Positions 44,420-53,482 of a DNA stretch of 64,000 nucleotides are shown here, piece after piece. The position numbers and the translations under genes were made by a program. The first letter of the stretch is position 1. Each line of letters starts with the position of its first letter. Below the pieces are notes generated by a model. That model was given only the letters and a program-made list of their open reading frames with translations. It did no database searches and was not told where the DNA came from. The stretch comes from Natronosalvus sp042663485 (GTDB taxonomy: Archaea > Halobacteriota > Halobacteria > Halobacteriales > Natrialbaceae), in the NCBI GenBank assembly GCA_042663485.1, contig JBHTAF010000003.1. The stretch is one strand, 5' to 3'.

Positions 44420-45997
44420 ATGGCACAACAGCGACGCATGGGCGGACAGCCTATGTTCATCTTGAGCGAGGACAGCAACCGAACGCAGGGCCGCGACGCA
44501 CAGTCGTCGAACATCATGGCCGGAAAAGCGGTCTCCGAGGCCGTACGCACGACACTCGGCCCGCGCGGCATGGACAAGATGCTCGTCGACTCGAGCGGGA
44601 ACGTCGTCATCACGAACGACGGCGCCACCATCCTCAACGAGATGGACATCGAACACCCCGCCGCGCAGATGATCGTCGAGGTCGCCGAATCCCAGGAAGA
44701 GGAAGTCGGTGACGGCACGACGACGGCGGCCGTTATCGCCGGAAATCTGCTCGCCGAGGCCGAGGACCTCATCGAACAGGACGTCCACGCGACGACCATC
44801 GTCGAGGGCTACCACGAGGCCGCGCGCATCGCCCTCGAGGCCATCGAGGACCAGGTTCTCGACGTCGACGTCGACGACGAACTGCTCGAGCAGGTCGCCG
44901 TCTCGAGCATGACCGGCAAGGGAACCGGCGGGCTCCAGACGGAGACGCTCGCCGAGACGGTCGTCGGCGCTATTCGCCAGGTCAACTCCGACGAGGGCGT
45001 CCAGCGTGACAACGTCGAGATCCACACCCAGGTCGGTTCGTCCTCGAACGCGACCGAACTGGTCAACGGAATCGTCATCGACGAGGAGCCGGCTCACGAC
45101 GAGATGCCCACGAGCGTCGAGGACGCCTCCGTCGCCATCCTGGACGTCGAACTCGGCATCCGGACGGGCGAAGTCGACGCCGAGTACTCGATCGACTCGA
45201 TCGACCAGCTCAACGCCGCGCTCGACGCCGAGGAGGACGAACTCCGTCGGTACGCCCAGGACGTCATCGACAGCGGCGTCGACGTGCTCTTCACGACCGA
45301 CGACGTCGACGACCGCGTCGCCTCGCTGCTCGCCAGCGAGGGCATCCTCACCTTCGCGGACATCACCAACAAGAAGGCTCGCAAGGTCGCCAACGCGACG
45401 GGTGCCCGCCGGGTCGGCGCCCTCGAGGACCTCTCGGAGGACGACTTCGGCCACGCCGACCGCGTCCGCACCGAGGCCTACGGCGACGACGACCTCGCGT
45501 TCGTCGAGGGCGGCGCGGCCGCCGAGGCCGTCACCGTCTTCGTTCGCGGCGGCACCGACCACGTCGTCGACGAACTCGAGCGCGCTATCCAGGACGCCCT
45601 GGACGTCGTCACTGCGGCGCTGGACTCGGGCGAGGTCGTCCCCGGTGCCGGCGCGACCGAGATCGCCATCGCCGACGAAATCCGCTCGGCCGCGGCCGGC
45701 ATCGAGGGCCGCAAGCAGCTTGCCGTGACGGCCTTCGCCGACGCGCTCGACATCGTTCCGCGCACGCTCGCGGGCAACACGGGACAGGACCCGATCGACG
45801 CGCTGGTCGACCTCCGCGCCGCCCACGAGGCCGAGGGCCGCGCCGGACTGATTACCGACGGCGAGACCGTCACCATCGGTGACCCCGTCGAGCACGGTGT
45901 CGTCGACCCCGCCGACGTCAAGCGCGAAGCCGTCGAGAGTGCCACCGAAGCCGCAACGATGATCGTCCGCATCGACGACGTCATCGCCGCCGAATAA
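44420..45997 (+). CDS. Thermosome (group II chaperonin) subunit
   Basis: A 525-residue chaperonin subunit. The N-terminus has QPMFILSEDSNR and GPRGMDKMLVDSSG, with the ATPase motif GDGTTTAAVIAG. The C-terminus ends DDVIAAE with no GGM-rich tail. Of the three Haloferax volcanii subunits, CCT3 is about this length and lacks the tail, so this may be the CCT3-type subunit. The ATG is the first in frame after the BRE/TATA promoter. Confidence 0.93.
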   Translation: MAQQRRMGGQPMFILSEDSNRTQGRDAQSSNIMAGKAVSEAVRTTLGPRGMDKMLVDSSGNVVITNDGATILNEMDIEHPAAQMIVEVAESQEEEVGDGTTTAAVIAGNLLAEAEDLIEQDVHATTIVEGYHEAARIALEAIEDQVLDVDVDDELLEQVAVSSMTGKGTGGLQTETLAETVVGAIRQVNSDEGVQRDNVEIHTQVGSSSNATELVNGIVIDEEPAHDEMPTSVEDASVAILDVELGIRTGEVDAEYSIDSIDQLNAALDAEEDELRRYAQDVIDSGVDVLFTTDDVDDRVASLLASEGILTFADITNKKARKVANATGARRVGALEDLSEDDFGHADRVRTEAYGDDDLAFVEGGAAAEAVTVFVRGGTDHVVDELERAIQDALDVVTAALDSGEVVPGAGATEIAIADEIRSAAAGIEGRKQLAVTAFADALDIVPRTLAGNTGQDPIDALVDLRAAHEAEGRAGLITDGETVTIGDPVEHGVVDPADVKREAVESATEAATMIVRIDDVIAAE

Positions 45998-46007
45998 CGC
46001 CCTCGCG

Positions 46008-46024
46008 TTTGTTTTACCGTTTTT
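46008..46024 (+). terminator. T-rich terminator after the thermosome gene
   Basis: TTTGTTTTACCGTTTTT follows the thermosome stop by 10 nt. Runs of T on the coding strand terminate haloarchaeal transcription without a required hairpin. Confidence 0.6.
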
Positions 46025-46071
46025 CGCGACCGTTCGCGTCGTCCGATGGCAGCCGATAGTGTTATGTTGTG

Positions 46072-46094
46072 ACATACCATACGTAAATGTATGT
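46072..46094. repeat. Inverted repeat over the HalOD1 start codon
   Basis: ACATAC at 46072-46077 and GTATGT at 46089-46094 are inverted, and CATAC/GTATG at 46078-46082 and 46089-46093 form a nested pair. It overlaps the ATG at 46091 and could bind a repressor. Confidence 0.45.
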
Positions 46095-46468
46095 CCCATC
46101 GCTCACCGACAGATCGGCTGGTTCGAGCCGGGGGCACGGCCGACCGACCGATCTACTACGACGACCGTCGGGGGACGTACCACACCTGGTACGATGGGGG
46201 GACGTACGAACCGGTTACGACTGCGGTCCTGATGGGCGTCTCGGAAGCCCTCGAGACCGACCTCGAGACGCTCGAGCCGCTGGCGGCGGCGGTCGATCCC
46301 GAAGCGCTCGACGATCTCTTCACCCGGGGTTCGCGGTCCCGGTCTCGGTCTCGGTCCCAGTCTCGAGTCCGAACGAACGCGCTCGTGGTGTCGTTCGAGT
46401 ACGCCGAGTGCGGGATACGAATTCACGAAAACGGTGAGATCGTCATCGACCCGCGCCAGCGGGGATGA
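46091..46468 (+). CDS. HalOD1 output-domain protein
   Basis: A 125-residue protein. Residues about 35-75 (TTAVLMGVSEALETDLETLEP) and 90-125 match HalOD1, a haloarchaeal domain found alone or at the end of signalling proteins. Between them lies a short Ser/Arg run (RSRSRSRSQSR) from a CGGTCT-type repeat. A TTATGT box about 27 bp before the ATG supports the start. Its signalling partner is unknown. Confidence 0.78.
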   Translation: MSHRSPTDRLVRAGGTADRPIYYDDRRGTYHTWYDGGTYEPVTTAVLMGVSEALETDLETLEPLAAAVDPEALDDLFTRGSRSRSRSRSQSRVRTNALVVSFEYAECGIRIHENGEIVIDPRQRG

Positions 46469-46526
46469 CGAACCCTCGCCAGCGAGGGTGGCGAATCCGC
46501 ACCAGTGGAGATGACGAGGCCCACCG

Positions 46527-47423
46527 TCACTGTTCGCCGACGTGGGGCACCCGCTCGAGGACGACAGCGTCACCGACCGCGAGGCCGAAGGCGTCGTCGC
46601 CGCGGCCGTCGTTGACGTCGAGTTCGACGTAGCCGTGGCTCCCGACGAGTGCGACCATCTCGCCCGGAGCGACCGTCGCGAACGTTTCGCCAACGGGAAC
46701 GCGGTCGTCGTTCACGCGAACGTTCTCGGCTTCCTCGAGAACGCCGCCCGGAACGTTCGTGATCACGTTGCCGAAGTCGTCGACGGCAAGGACCTCGCCG
46801 GTCACCCCGGTCGGTTCGCTGACGTCGGCCGTTGGGAGTCTGCAATCGACTGGGTCAGTCAGTCGAGAGAGCCAGGGGAGTGCCTCGAGCGCCCCGTCCC
46901 GGGTTTCGACGGCCGCTGCGGCGGGGGCGAAGACGTCCCGACCGTGGAAGGTCGTGCTTCCCGGGGCCGTGTGGTGACCTGACGGAACGGGCGTCTCGAG
47001 ACCCGATTCGTCGACGGCGAACGTCTCGAGGCTGGCGTCGTCGCTCGGCGCAGTCTCCTCGAGGGCGCCGTCGTCACTCGTCGTCCCGAGGTTGCTACCG
47101 TCGCTCGACGCCGTCTCCTCGATGCCAGCCAACCGACGGGCGACCGGGAGGAGCACGCCGTTGTCCGGGCCGACGAGAACGTGATCGCCGGCGCGGAGGA
47201 CGATCGCGCGCCGATCGGTCCCGACACCCGGATCCACGACCACGAGGTGCGTCGCCGGCGGGAAATATGGCAGCGTCTCGCGCAACCAGAACGCGCTCGT
47301 GCGAACGTTGCCCCTAGGGAGCTCGTGAGAGACGTCGACCAGGCGGGCGTCGGTTCGCGAACAGAGGACGCCCCTCATCGCCGCCGGGTAGGGCGAGCCG
47401 AAGTCCGAAGCGAGCGTGATCAT
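46527..47423 (-). CDS. DUF62 SAM hydrolase / SAM hydroxide adenosyltransferase
   Basis: A 298-residue protein that should hydrolyse S-adenosylmethionine to adenosine and methionine. It has ITLASDFGSPYPAAM, VVVDPGVGTDRR, GPDNGVLLP and TFHGRDVFAPAAA. An acidic insert of about 50 residues, rich in Ser, Asp and Glu with repeated EETA and SDD units, lies near residues 97-145 and is absent from bacterial versions. The ATG at 47423 gives the normal family start. Confidence 0.87.
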   Translation of the reverse strand: MITLASDFGSPYPAAMRGVLCSRTDARLVDVSHELPRGNVRTSAFWLRETLPYFPPATHLVVVDPGVGTDRRAIVLRAGDHVLVGPDNGVLLPVARRLAGIEETASSDGSNLGTTSDDGALEETAPSDDASLETFAVDESGLETPVPSGHHTAPGSTTFHGRDVFAPAAAAVETRDGALEALPWLSRLTDPVDCRLPTADVSEPTGVTGEVLAVDDFGNVITNVPGGVLEEAENVRVNDDRVPVGETFATVAPGEMVALVGSHGYVELDVNDGRGDDAFGLAVGDAVVLERVPHVGEQ

Positions 47424-47573
47424 GGTCGCCGATACGGGGCGGTCCCTCAAAGCCGATACGGCTCGTCTCTCACCTCAGCGCGTCCGGTGACGGCTCGTGA
47501 TCAAAGCCGGTTGTGGCCCGGGGTCGATCAGGACCCGGGAGGTTCGATCGCGATACGGGAGAATCGGCCCGGT

Positions 47574-48023
47574 TCACTCGCGCAGTTCGTCCCGGCGCGT
47601 CTCCGACCGGTCGCGGGTAACTCCCTCTCGTCGGTCGGTCGTCACGTCGTCAGAGGCGTCTCTCGGCTCTCGGGCGGCGTCTTCGACCGCTTCGGTCGAT
47701 TCCATGATGCGCTCGAGCTTGCGTTCGAACTCCTCTTCCGAGAGCTCGCCGGCCGCCTATCGGTCCTGGAGCGTCACCAGGGGATCCACCGCCGTGTCTT
47801 CGTCGGGTTCGACACCCCTCGACCGACGAACCGACCACCAGCGATAGCAGATCCAGCCGAGAAAGACGGCGACGATGCCGCCGAACACGAGACCCGCGAC
47901 CTCACTCGAGAGCTGGCCGACGTACCAGAGGACGCCGACGACGACCAGCAGGTCGAACGCGAGGACGAAAAACAGGCCGACCATCTCGCCCGTGAGTACC
48001 CGCGGACCGTCGTCTCCAGCCAT
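47574..48023 (-). pseudogene. SHOCT-domain membrane protein interrupted by in-frame TAG
   Basis: The ATG at 48023 opens an 88-residue protein with two transmembrane helices ending DPLVTLQDR, stopped by TAG at 47757-47759. The same frame then continues for 60 residues, AAGELSEEEFERKLERIME and a charged acidic tail, to TGA at 47574. That segment is a SHOCT domain, whose consensus has RYARGEISEEEF, so the TAG stands exactly where Tyr (TAC or TAT) is expected. Codon use after the stop stays coding-like. It is a nonsense mutation, a sequencing error or readthrough. Confidence 0.8.
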
Positions 48024-48107
48024 TACTGTCACAGTTTTGTCCCGTCACTATGGCTGTTTCCGTTCGGGTGGCCGTCCCGGACTGTCGGGTTCAACCGTCC
48101 GGGCTAC

Positions 48108-48626
48108 TCACGCGCCGTTCGAGTCGTCCTCCGAAACCATCTGGATCCGTTCGATGCCGTTGATCTCCTCGACGACCTCGACGACGGCGTCGGGAACCAG
48201 CGACTCCCAGTCCTCGTCGTCGATCATCCGCTCGCGAACGGACGTCCCCTCGAGGACCTCGCGGTTGAACATCGGGGATTGGCGGATGTCGACCCCCGAC
48301 TCGCGGAACAGCTGGACGACGAGCGGGTTGTTCGAGTACGCCACGTCGAAGTGCGGGCTCATGCTCTGGACGTGGCTCACCCAGACGGAGTTGCGCTCTA
48401 AGTCCTCGATGGGGACCGCGTAAGTCGTCAGATCGAACTCCTGGACCGCCTTGGTGAGCATCATGATCCGCTCGCCCGCGGTGAACGGGTTGCGCGTCGA
48501 GTGCGAGTCGCCCGCGCTCCCGATCCCGAGAACCAGTTCGTCGACGTCCTCGGCGATGCGTTCGACCATGGTGTGGTGACCGTTGTGATAGGGCTGGAAC
48601 CGGCCGATGTAGAACCCCCGCGTCAT
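48108..48626 (-). CDS. nadM: Nicotinamide-nucleotide adenylyltransferase
   Basis: A 172-residue enzyme that makes NAD from NMN and ATP. It has the nucleotidyltransferase start GFYIGRFQPYHNGHHTM, with (H/T)xGH, and SHSTRNPFTAGERIMM with ISSTxxR-like residues, typical of archaeal NadM. A CTTAAG box about 26 bp before the ATG at 48626 supports a leaderless start. Divergent from lonB. Confidence 0.93.
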   Translation of the reverse strand: MTRGFYIGRFQPYHNGHHTMVERIAEDVDELVLGIGSAGDSHSTRNPFTAGERIMMLTKAVQEFDLTTYAVPIEDLERNSVWVSHVQSMSPHFDVAYSNNPLVVQLFRESGVDIRQSPMFNREVLEGTSVRERMIDDEDWESLVPDAVVEVVEEINGIERIQMVSEDDSNGA

Positions 48627-48745
48627 ACCTGACACCTCGAGGGTCGGACTCTTAAGGGTGGCGAGGTTCCCGCGGGAGTGAAACCGGCGAAATCGGCCGT
48701 CTAACGACCCATCTGTAGTGGCCACGAATCGGGAGAAGGGAGAAA

Positions 48746-48752
48746 GTATATC
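48746..48752 (+). promoter_or_regulatory. TATA box of lonB
   Basis: GTATATC at 48746-48752 implies a start near 48776 and a leader of about 16 nt before the lonB ATG. Confidence 0.5.
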
Positions 48753-48791
48753 AGTCGCAATCCCTTCGGTTCGGATACCGAATAGCCATTT

Positions 48792-51089
48792 ATGAGCAAC
48801 GATACGAACGTTGACGGCCCGTCGCCGGACGACGATGGAACCCCTCCCGACGAGGAGGACTCGTCCGCGGACGCGGCTCCCCCAGCCGACGACGGCACGA
48901 CCGCCGACTCCCCCAGTGGTGGGTCCGACGAGACGGACTCGGATGCCGTCGAATCGCCGGGCGATACGGAGGACGCCGGCGGTGACTCCGGGCCAAGCCC
49001 CGACGCCGATCCCGAGGACCCCCTCGAGCGATCGCTCGAGAAACTCGAGGACGGGATCGAGGACGCCGACACGGCGGCCGTCGACGCACACGATGCAGAC
49101 GAAGACGACGAGATCGAGACCGTCGAGGACCTCGGCAGTACGGTCGAGGTCGACCCAGGCGTCGAGATCGACGAGGAGATCGCCGAAGACGATCTGCTCG
49201 GCGGCCTCCAGATCGACTCGACCGCCGACATCGAGGTCCCCGACCGGCTGGTCGATCAGGTCATCGGGCAGGACGAAGCCCGTGACATCATCATCAAGGC
49301 GGCCAAACAGCGCCGCCACGTGATGATGATCGGCTCGCCCGGGACCGGGAAGTCGATGCTCGCGAAGGCGATGAGCCAGCTCCTCCCGAAGGAGGACCTG
49401 CAGGACGTACTCGTCTATCACAACCCCGACGACGGCAACGAACCGAAGGTTCGAACGGTGCCGGCGGGCAAGGGCGAACAGATCATCGAGGCCCACAAGG
49501 AGGAGGCCCGAAAGCGCAACCAGATGCGGTCGATCCTGATGTGGATCATCATCGCGATCGTCGTAGTCTACGCGCTCTTCGCGGGACAGATTCTCCTCGG
49601 TATCCTCGCCGCGGGTATCATCTGGCTGATCTTCCGGTACACCTCCCGCGGCATGGACGCGATGGTGCCGAACATGATCGTCAACAACGGCGAGCAGCGC
49701 ACGGCGCCCTTCGAGGACGCCACTGGCGCCCACGCCGGCGCGCTGCTCGGCGACGTCCGCCACGACCCGTTCCAGTCCGGCGGTATGGAGACCCCGAGTC
49801 ACGACCGCGTCGAACCTGGCTCGATCCACAAGTCCAACAAGGGCGTGCTGTTCGTCGACGAGATCAACACCCTCGACGTCCGCACCCAGCAGAAGCTGAT
49901 GACGGCGATCCAAGAGGGCGAGTTCGCCATCACGGGCCAGTCCGAGCGCTCCTCGGGCGCGATGGTCCAGACCGAACCCGTCCCCTGTGACTTCGTCATG
50001 ATCGCCGCGGGGAACCTCGACGCGATGGAGAACATGCACCCCGCGCTCCGCAGCCGCATCAAGGGCTACGGGTACGAGGTCTACATGGACGACACCATCG
50101 AGGACACCCCCGAGATGCGCCGCAAGTACGCACGCTTCGTCGCCCAGGAGGTCGAACGCGACGGCCGCCTGCCTCACTTTACCCACGAGGCCGTCGAGGA
50201 GGTCATCCTCGAGGCCAAGCGCCGCGCGGGTCGCAAGGAACACCTCACCCTGCTGTTCCGGAACCTGGGCGGACTCGTCCGGGTCGCCGGCGACATCGCC
50301 CGGGCCGAGGACGCCGAGTTCACCTCGCGCGATCACGTCCTGCAGGCAAAGAGTCGCTCGCGCTCGATCGAACAGCAACTCGCCGACGACTACATCGAGC
50401 GGCGCAAGGACTACGAACTGCAGGTCAACGAGGGTGGCGTCGAAGGCCGCGTCAACGGCCTCGCCGTCATGGGTGAGGATAGCGGGATCATGCTCCCCGT
50501 CATGGCCGAGATCGCCCCGGCACAGGGCCAGGGTCAGGTCATCGCCACCGGGAAGCTCAAGGAGATGGCCGAGGAGTCCGTCCAGAACGTCTCCGCGATC
50601 ATCAAGAAATTCTCGGACGTGAACCTCTCGGAGAAGGACGTTCACATCCAGTTCGTCCAGGCCGGCCAGCAGGGCGTCGACGGCGACTCCGCCTCCATCA
50701 CGGTGGCGACCGCCGTCATCTCGGCACTCGAGGACATCCCGGTCGATCAGTCGGTCGCGATGACCGGATCGCTCTCGGTCCGCGGTGACGTCCTTCCGGT
50801 CGGTGGCGTCACGCACAAGATCGAGGCCGCCGCGAAAGCCGGCTGCACGAAGGTCATCATCCCGAAGACCAACGAGCAGGACGTCATGATCGAGGACGAG
50901 TACGAGGACATGATCGAGATCATCCCGTGCTCGAACATCAGCGAGGTCCTCGAGGTTGCCCTGATGGGCGAACCGAAGAAGGACTCGCTGGTCGACCGGC
51001 TCAAGCAGATCACCGGCTCGGCGTTCGAGAGCCAGGTCAACACCGGGACCGGGACCGGAACCGGCGGATCGAACCCGAGTCCGCAGTAA
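48792..51089 (+). CDS. lonB: Membrane-anchored archaeal Lon protease
   Basis: A 765-residue ATP-dependent protease. An acidic disordered leader (about 1-150) precedes the AAA domain, with Walker A GSPGTGKSML near 180, two membrane helices inserted at about 243-282 and Walker B GVLFVDEIN near 350. The protease domain has the dyad Ser 633 (GDSAS) and Lys 676 (THKIEAAA). LonB in haloarchaea degrades membrane and regulatory proteins and is essential in Haloferax volcanii. The CPBP protease follows by 4 nt. Confidence 0.96.
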   Translation: MSNDTNVDGPSPDDDGTPPDEEDSSADAAPPADDGTTADSPSGGSDETDSDAVESPGDTEDAGGDSGPSPDADPEDPLERSLEKLEDGIEDADTAAVDAHDADEDDEIETVEDLGSTVEVDPGVEIDEEIAEDDLLGGLQIDSTADIEVPDRLVDQVIGQDEARDIIIKAAKQRRHVMMIGSPGTGKSMLAKAMSQLLPKEDLQDVLVYHNPDDGNEPKVRTVPAGKGEQIIEAHKEEARKRNQMRSILMWIIIAIVVVYALFAGQILLGILAAGIIWLIFRYTSRGMDAMVPNMIVNNGEQRTAPFEDATGAHAGALLGDVRHDPFQSGGMETPSHDRVEPGSIHKSNKGVLFVDEINTLDVRTQQKLMTAIQEGEFAITGQSERSSGAMVQTEPVPCDFVMIAAGNLDAMENMHPALRSRIKGYGYEVYMDDTIEDTPEMRRKYARFVAQEVERDGRLPHFTHEAVEEVILEAKRRAGRKEHLTLLFRNLGGLVRVAGDIARAEDAEFTSRDHVLQAKSRSRSIEQQLADDYIERRKDYELQVNEGGVEGRVNGLAVMGEDSGIMLPVMAEIAPAQGQGQVIATGKLKEMAEESVQNVSAIIKKFSDVNLSEKDVHIQFVQAGQQGVDGDSASITVATAVISALEDIPVDQSVAMTGSLSVRGDVLPVGGVTHKIEAAAKAGCTKVIIPKTNEQDVMIEDEYEDMIEIIPCSNISEVLEVALMGEPKKDSLVDRLKQITGSAFESQVNTGTGTGTGGSNPSPQ

Positions 51090-51093
51090 TCGA

Positions 51094-52077
51094 ATGGCCC
51101 AGTGGGCGGCGTTCGCGGGACTTTCCGGCGTCGTCCTCGTCGCACTCCTCGTTCTTTCGGTACTCACCCAGCGCGCGTTCGAGGAGCCGAACGGCTCGAG
51201 TGTTGACCGTTCTTCGCCGCTCGAGGCCGATTCCGACCGGTCGACCGGCCGTCCCCTCCAGCGGACCGATTCGGAGGATCGGGCGACCGACGCGGCGTCA
51301 CGAGAGGAACCGCCGGAGGAGGCGGCTGCGTCCGCGGTCAAGGGGGACGAGCCGGCGGCCGACGACGTCGCGCCCGTCGCGGACACGGGGCCGCCTCACC
51401 AGCCGACGGAACCGCGAGAGACCACGCGATCGGAGACTGAAGCCGACCCTCGCGACGTCTCGACCAAGGCCTTACTCGCGAACGTCGCGCTCTCACAGGG
51501 ATTGTTTGCCGCGATTTTGCTCGGAGCCGCCGTCTACACCGCGATCCCGCTCGAGGCGCTCGGAATCGAACTCGACGCGAGCTATCTGCGGAGCGGCCTG
51601 CTCGTCGGCGCGGTCGCCGGCGTCGTCCTCTACGCGGCGAACGAAGTCGGGGCGGCGCTGGCGACTCGCCTGGGCGTCGACCACGACGAGGCGCTTCGTG
51701 GACTGCTGGCCCCCGACGACGTTCGCGGGTGGGTCGTCCTGCTCGTCGCCGTCCTGCCGGTCGTCGCGTTCTTCGAGGAGTTTCTCTTCCGCGCAGCCCT
51801 GATCGGCGCCCTTGCCGCCGGCTTCGACGTGCCGATCTGGTTGCTCGCCGCGGGTTCGTCGGTCGCGTTCGCGATCGGCCACGGGATGCAAGGGCCCGCC
51901 GGCATCGTCGTCACCGGCCTCCTGGGATTCGTCCTCGCGGCGCTATTCATCGTCACGGGGAGCCTGCTCGCCGTCGTCGTCGCTCACTACCTTGTCAACG
52001 CCCTCGAGTTCGTCGTTCACGAGGGGCTGGGACTCGAGCCCGTCGAGTCGGTGCTCGAGACGATCACCGGAAGCTAA
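51094..52077 (+). CDS. CPBP family intramembrane metalloprotease
   Basis: A 327-residue membrane protein. A first helix is followed by a 105-residue Glu/Asp/Thr-rich extension, then six or more helices with the CPBP motifs FFEEFLFRAAL (EExxxR), FAIGHG and HYLVNALEF. The gene starts 4 nt after lonB, so both are probably co-transcribed. CPBP proteins include prenyl-protein proteases and bacteriocin-immunity relatives; the substrate is unknown. Confidence 0.88.
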   Translation: MAQWAAFAGLSGVVLVALLVLSVLTQRAFEEPNGSSVDRSSPLEADSDRSTGRPLQRTDSEDRATDAASREEPPEEAAASAVKGDEPAADDVAPVADTGPPHQPTEPRETTRSETEADPRDVSTKALLANVALSQGLFAAILLGAAVYTAIPLEALGIELDASYLRSGLLVGAVAGVVLYAANEVGAALATRLGVDHDEALRGLLAPDDVRGWVVLLVAVLPVVAFFEEFLFRAALIGALAAGFDVPIWLLAAGSSVAFAIGHGMQGPAGIVVTGLLGFVLAALFIVTGSLLAVVVAHYLVNALEFVVHEGLGLEPVESVLETITGS

Positions 52078-52109
52078 GAATCTAAACACCTGGCCGCCCT
52101 CGAACGCGT

Positions 52110-52457
52110 ATGAAGCAACTCGAGTCCGTTTCGGACACCGTCCAGCGAGCCATCGTCGTCGGGATCGTGCTCTACTTCGCGCTGTTTTTCTACGCCGAGG
52201 TCGCCAACGTCTTCGTCGTTCGACGCGCTGCGAACGCCGTATTCGGCTTCGTGGCCCTGGGCGTCGGTGCCGTGTTCCTCTCCAACGCTAGGGAGACGTT
52301 TTCCCCGCTCGGGGGCGCTGGCATCTGTCTCGCCGTCGGCGGCATCGCCCAACTCGTCGCGGTCGTCGTCGTCGACATCTTGATCGATTCCATCGCCTCT
52401 ATCGCCGTCTTCGTCGGGATCGGACTCTACGTCTACGCGATCTGGACGGCCTCGTGA
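52110..52457 (+). CDS. Four-helix membrane protein, unknown
   Basis: A 115-residue, highly hydrophobic protein with four predicted helices and no charged residues inside them. A TCTAAAC box at 52080-52086 lies about 27 bp before the ATG. I do not recognise the family. It follows the CPBP gene by 32 bp but has its own promoter-like box. Confidence 0.72.
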   Translation: MKQLESVSDTVQRAIVVGIVLYFALFFYAEVANVFVVRRAANAVFGFVALGVGAVFLSNARETFSPLGGAGICLAVGGIAQLVAVVVVDILIDSIASIAVFVGIGLYVYAIWTAS

Positions 52458-52464
52458 TCGCGAG

Positions 52465-52704
52465 CTACGCCGACGCGGAGACGCCCCAGGTGATGTGATC
52501 CCAGGTCCGCTCGTAGAGGTAGTATGTCCCCGTTTTCACGACGTTCGTCACGATCCCGATGTTGAGCGCCGCGCCGACGTCACCGACGACGACCCAGGCG
52601 ACAACCGTCGTAATGAGGATCATGAACAGGCGGTAACACAGGGTCTTCGCGATGGCTCGTTTTCGAGCCTGGAGTGCCGACCGCGAGACGACGTCGTCGA
52701 GCAT
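52465..52704 (-). CDS. DUF2061 family membrane protein
   Basis: A 79-residue protein with two helices. The pattern RKRAIAKTLCYRLFM, then NIGIVTNVVKTGTYYLYERTWDH in two halves, matches DUF2061, a small membrane family found also in sulfate assimilation clusters. The ATG at 52704 lies about 26 bp after a TTATTATT box at 52726-52733. Function unknown. Confidence 0.84.
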   Translation of the reverse strand: MLDDVVSRSALQARKRAIAKTLCYRLFMILITTVVAWVVVGDVGAALNIGIVTNVVKTGTYYLYERTWDHITWGVSASA

Positions 52705-52884
52705 AGTCCGTTGGTCCACTCGAGGGGTAATAATAACCACACATGGTATCGATTTCCGGCTCAAGAAACCAAATTCAGTTACACCATCTCCGATAGTCGT
52801 CGCTCCGAAAACAGGATCGGTCACGGACAGTCGCTCGTGAGTGCTCGTCGACGGACCGGCACTCGTAGAAATTGGGGCCAGCGA

Positions 52885-53361
52885 CTAGAGTTCCTCGAGC
52901 GACCGCAACTTCTGCTCGACCGACGGTGGAGCGGCGCTCGGGCCGTCCCGGACCCGGTGGTCGGGGAAGACGATGGGGATCGGATTCTCGTCGAGCGCCG
53001 TGCGAACGAGGATGGTGTCGTCCTCGTCGTCCGGATCGAGTCCCGCCATCCGGGCGACGGTGGCGACGTCGACGTTCTCTCCGTAGGGAATCCCACGAAT
53101 CTGTTCGAGCACCGATCGCTGGTCGGTCGGCACGGTCAGGGCGACCTCGAGGTCGGCGAAGTCCACCTCGGAGAGGCCCTCGAGGTACTCGGCGAACCGA
53201 TCCAGCACGGGGTGATCGTCGACGACCGCGTTCTCGTCCGGCTGGTCCGGGAACGAGACCGACATCACCCGACCGCTGGCGATTCCGACCTGGACGAACC
53301 GCTCGAGGTAGGTCGACTCGAACGCGTAGATGCCCGCATCCGCATCGGCGAGGTCGTTCAT
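52885..53361 (-). CDS. MGMT-like alkyltransferase-like protein (no active Cys)
   Basis: A 158-residue protein resembling O6-alkylguanine-DNA alkyltransferase: the helix-turn-helix region IPYGENVDVATVARMAG and the strand before the active site are recognisable. The active-site PCHRV is PDHRV here, so the alkyl-accepting Cys is replaced by Asp. Such proteins are usually called alkyltransferase-like and mark damage for nucleotide excision repair. The ATG at 53361 is about 26 bp after a GAATATTC box. Confidence 0.8.
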   Translation of the reverse strand: MNDLADADAGIYAFESTYLERFVQVGIASGRVMSVSFPDQPDENAVVDDHPVLDRFAEYLEGLSEVDFADLEVALTVPTDQRSVLEQIRGIPYGENVDVATVARMAGLDPDDEDDTILVRTALDENPIPIVFPDHRVRDGPSAAPPSVEQKLRSLEEL

Positions 53362-53482
53362 AGGTAAGTGCAGGGACGGCCGCGTCTTGAATATTCGCCT
53401 GCCGTCGACGATGGCAACAGGTCACTCTCGCGGACTGTCGTCGACCGAATCCCCTTTGAGCCTGACGGTCGTAGGACGGCCG

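Noticed and set aside
48108..51386. A 1092-codon open frame on the minus strand
   Set aside because: It is antisense to lonB for most of its length; only its 3' end (48108-48626) is a real gene, nadM. Long antisense frames are expected at high GC.
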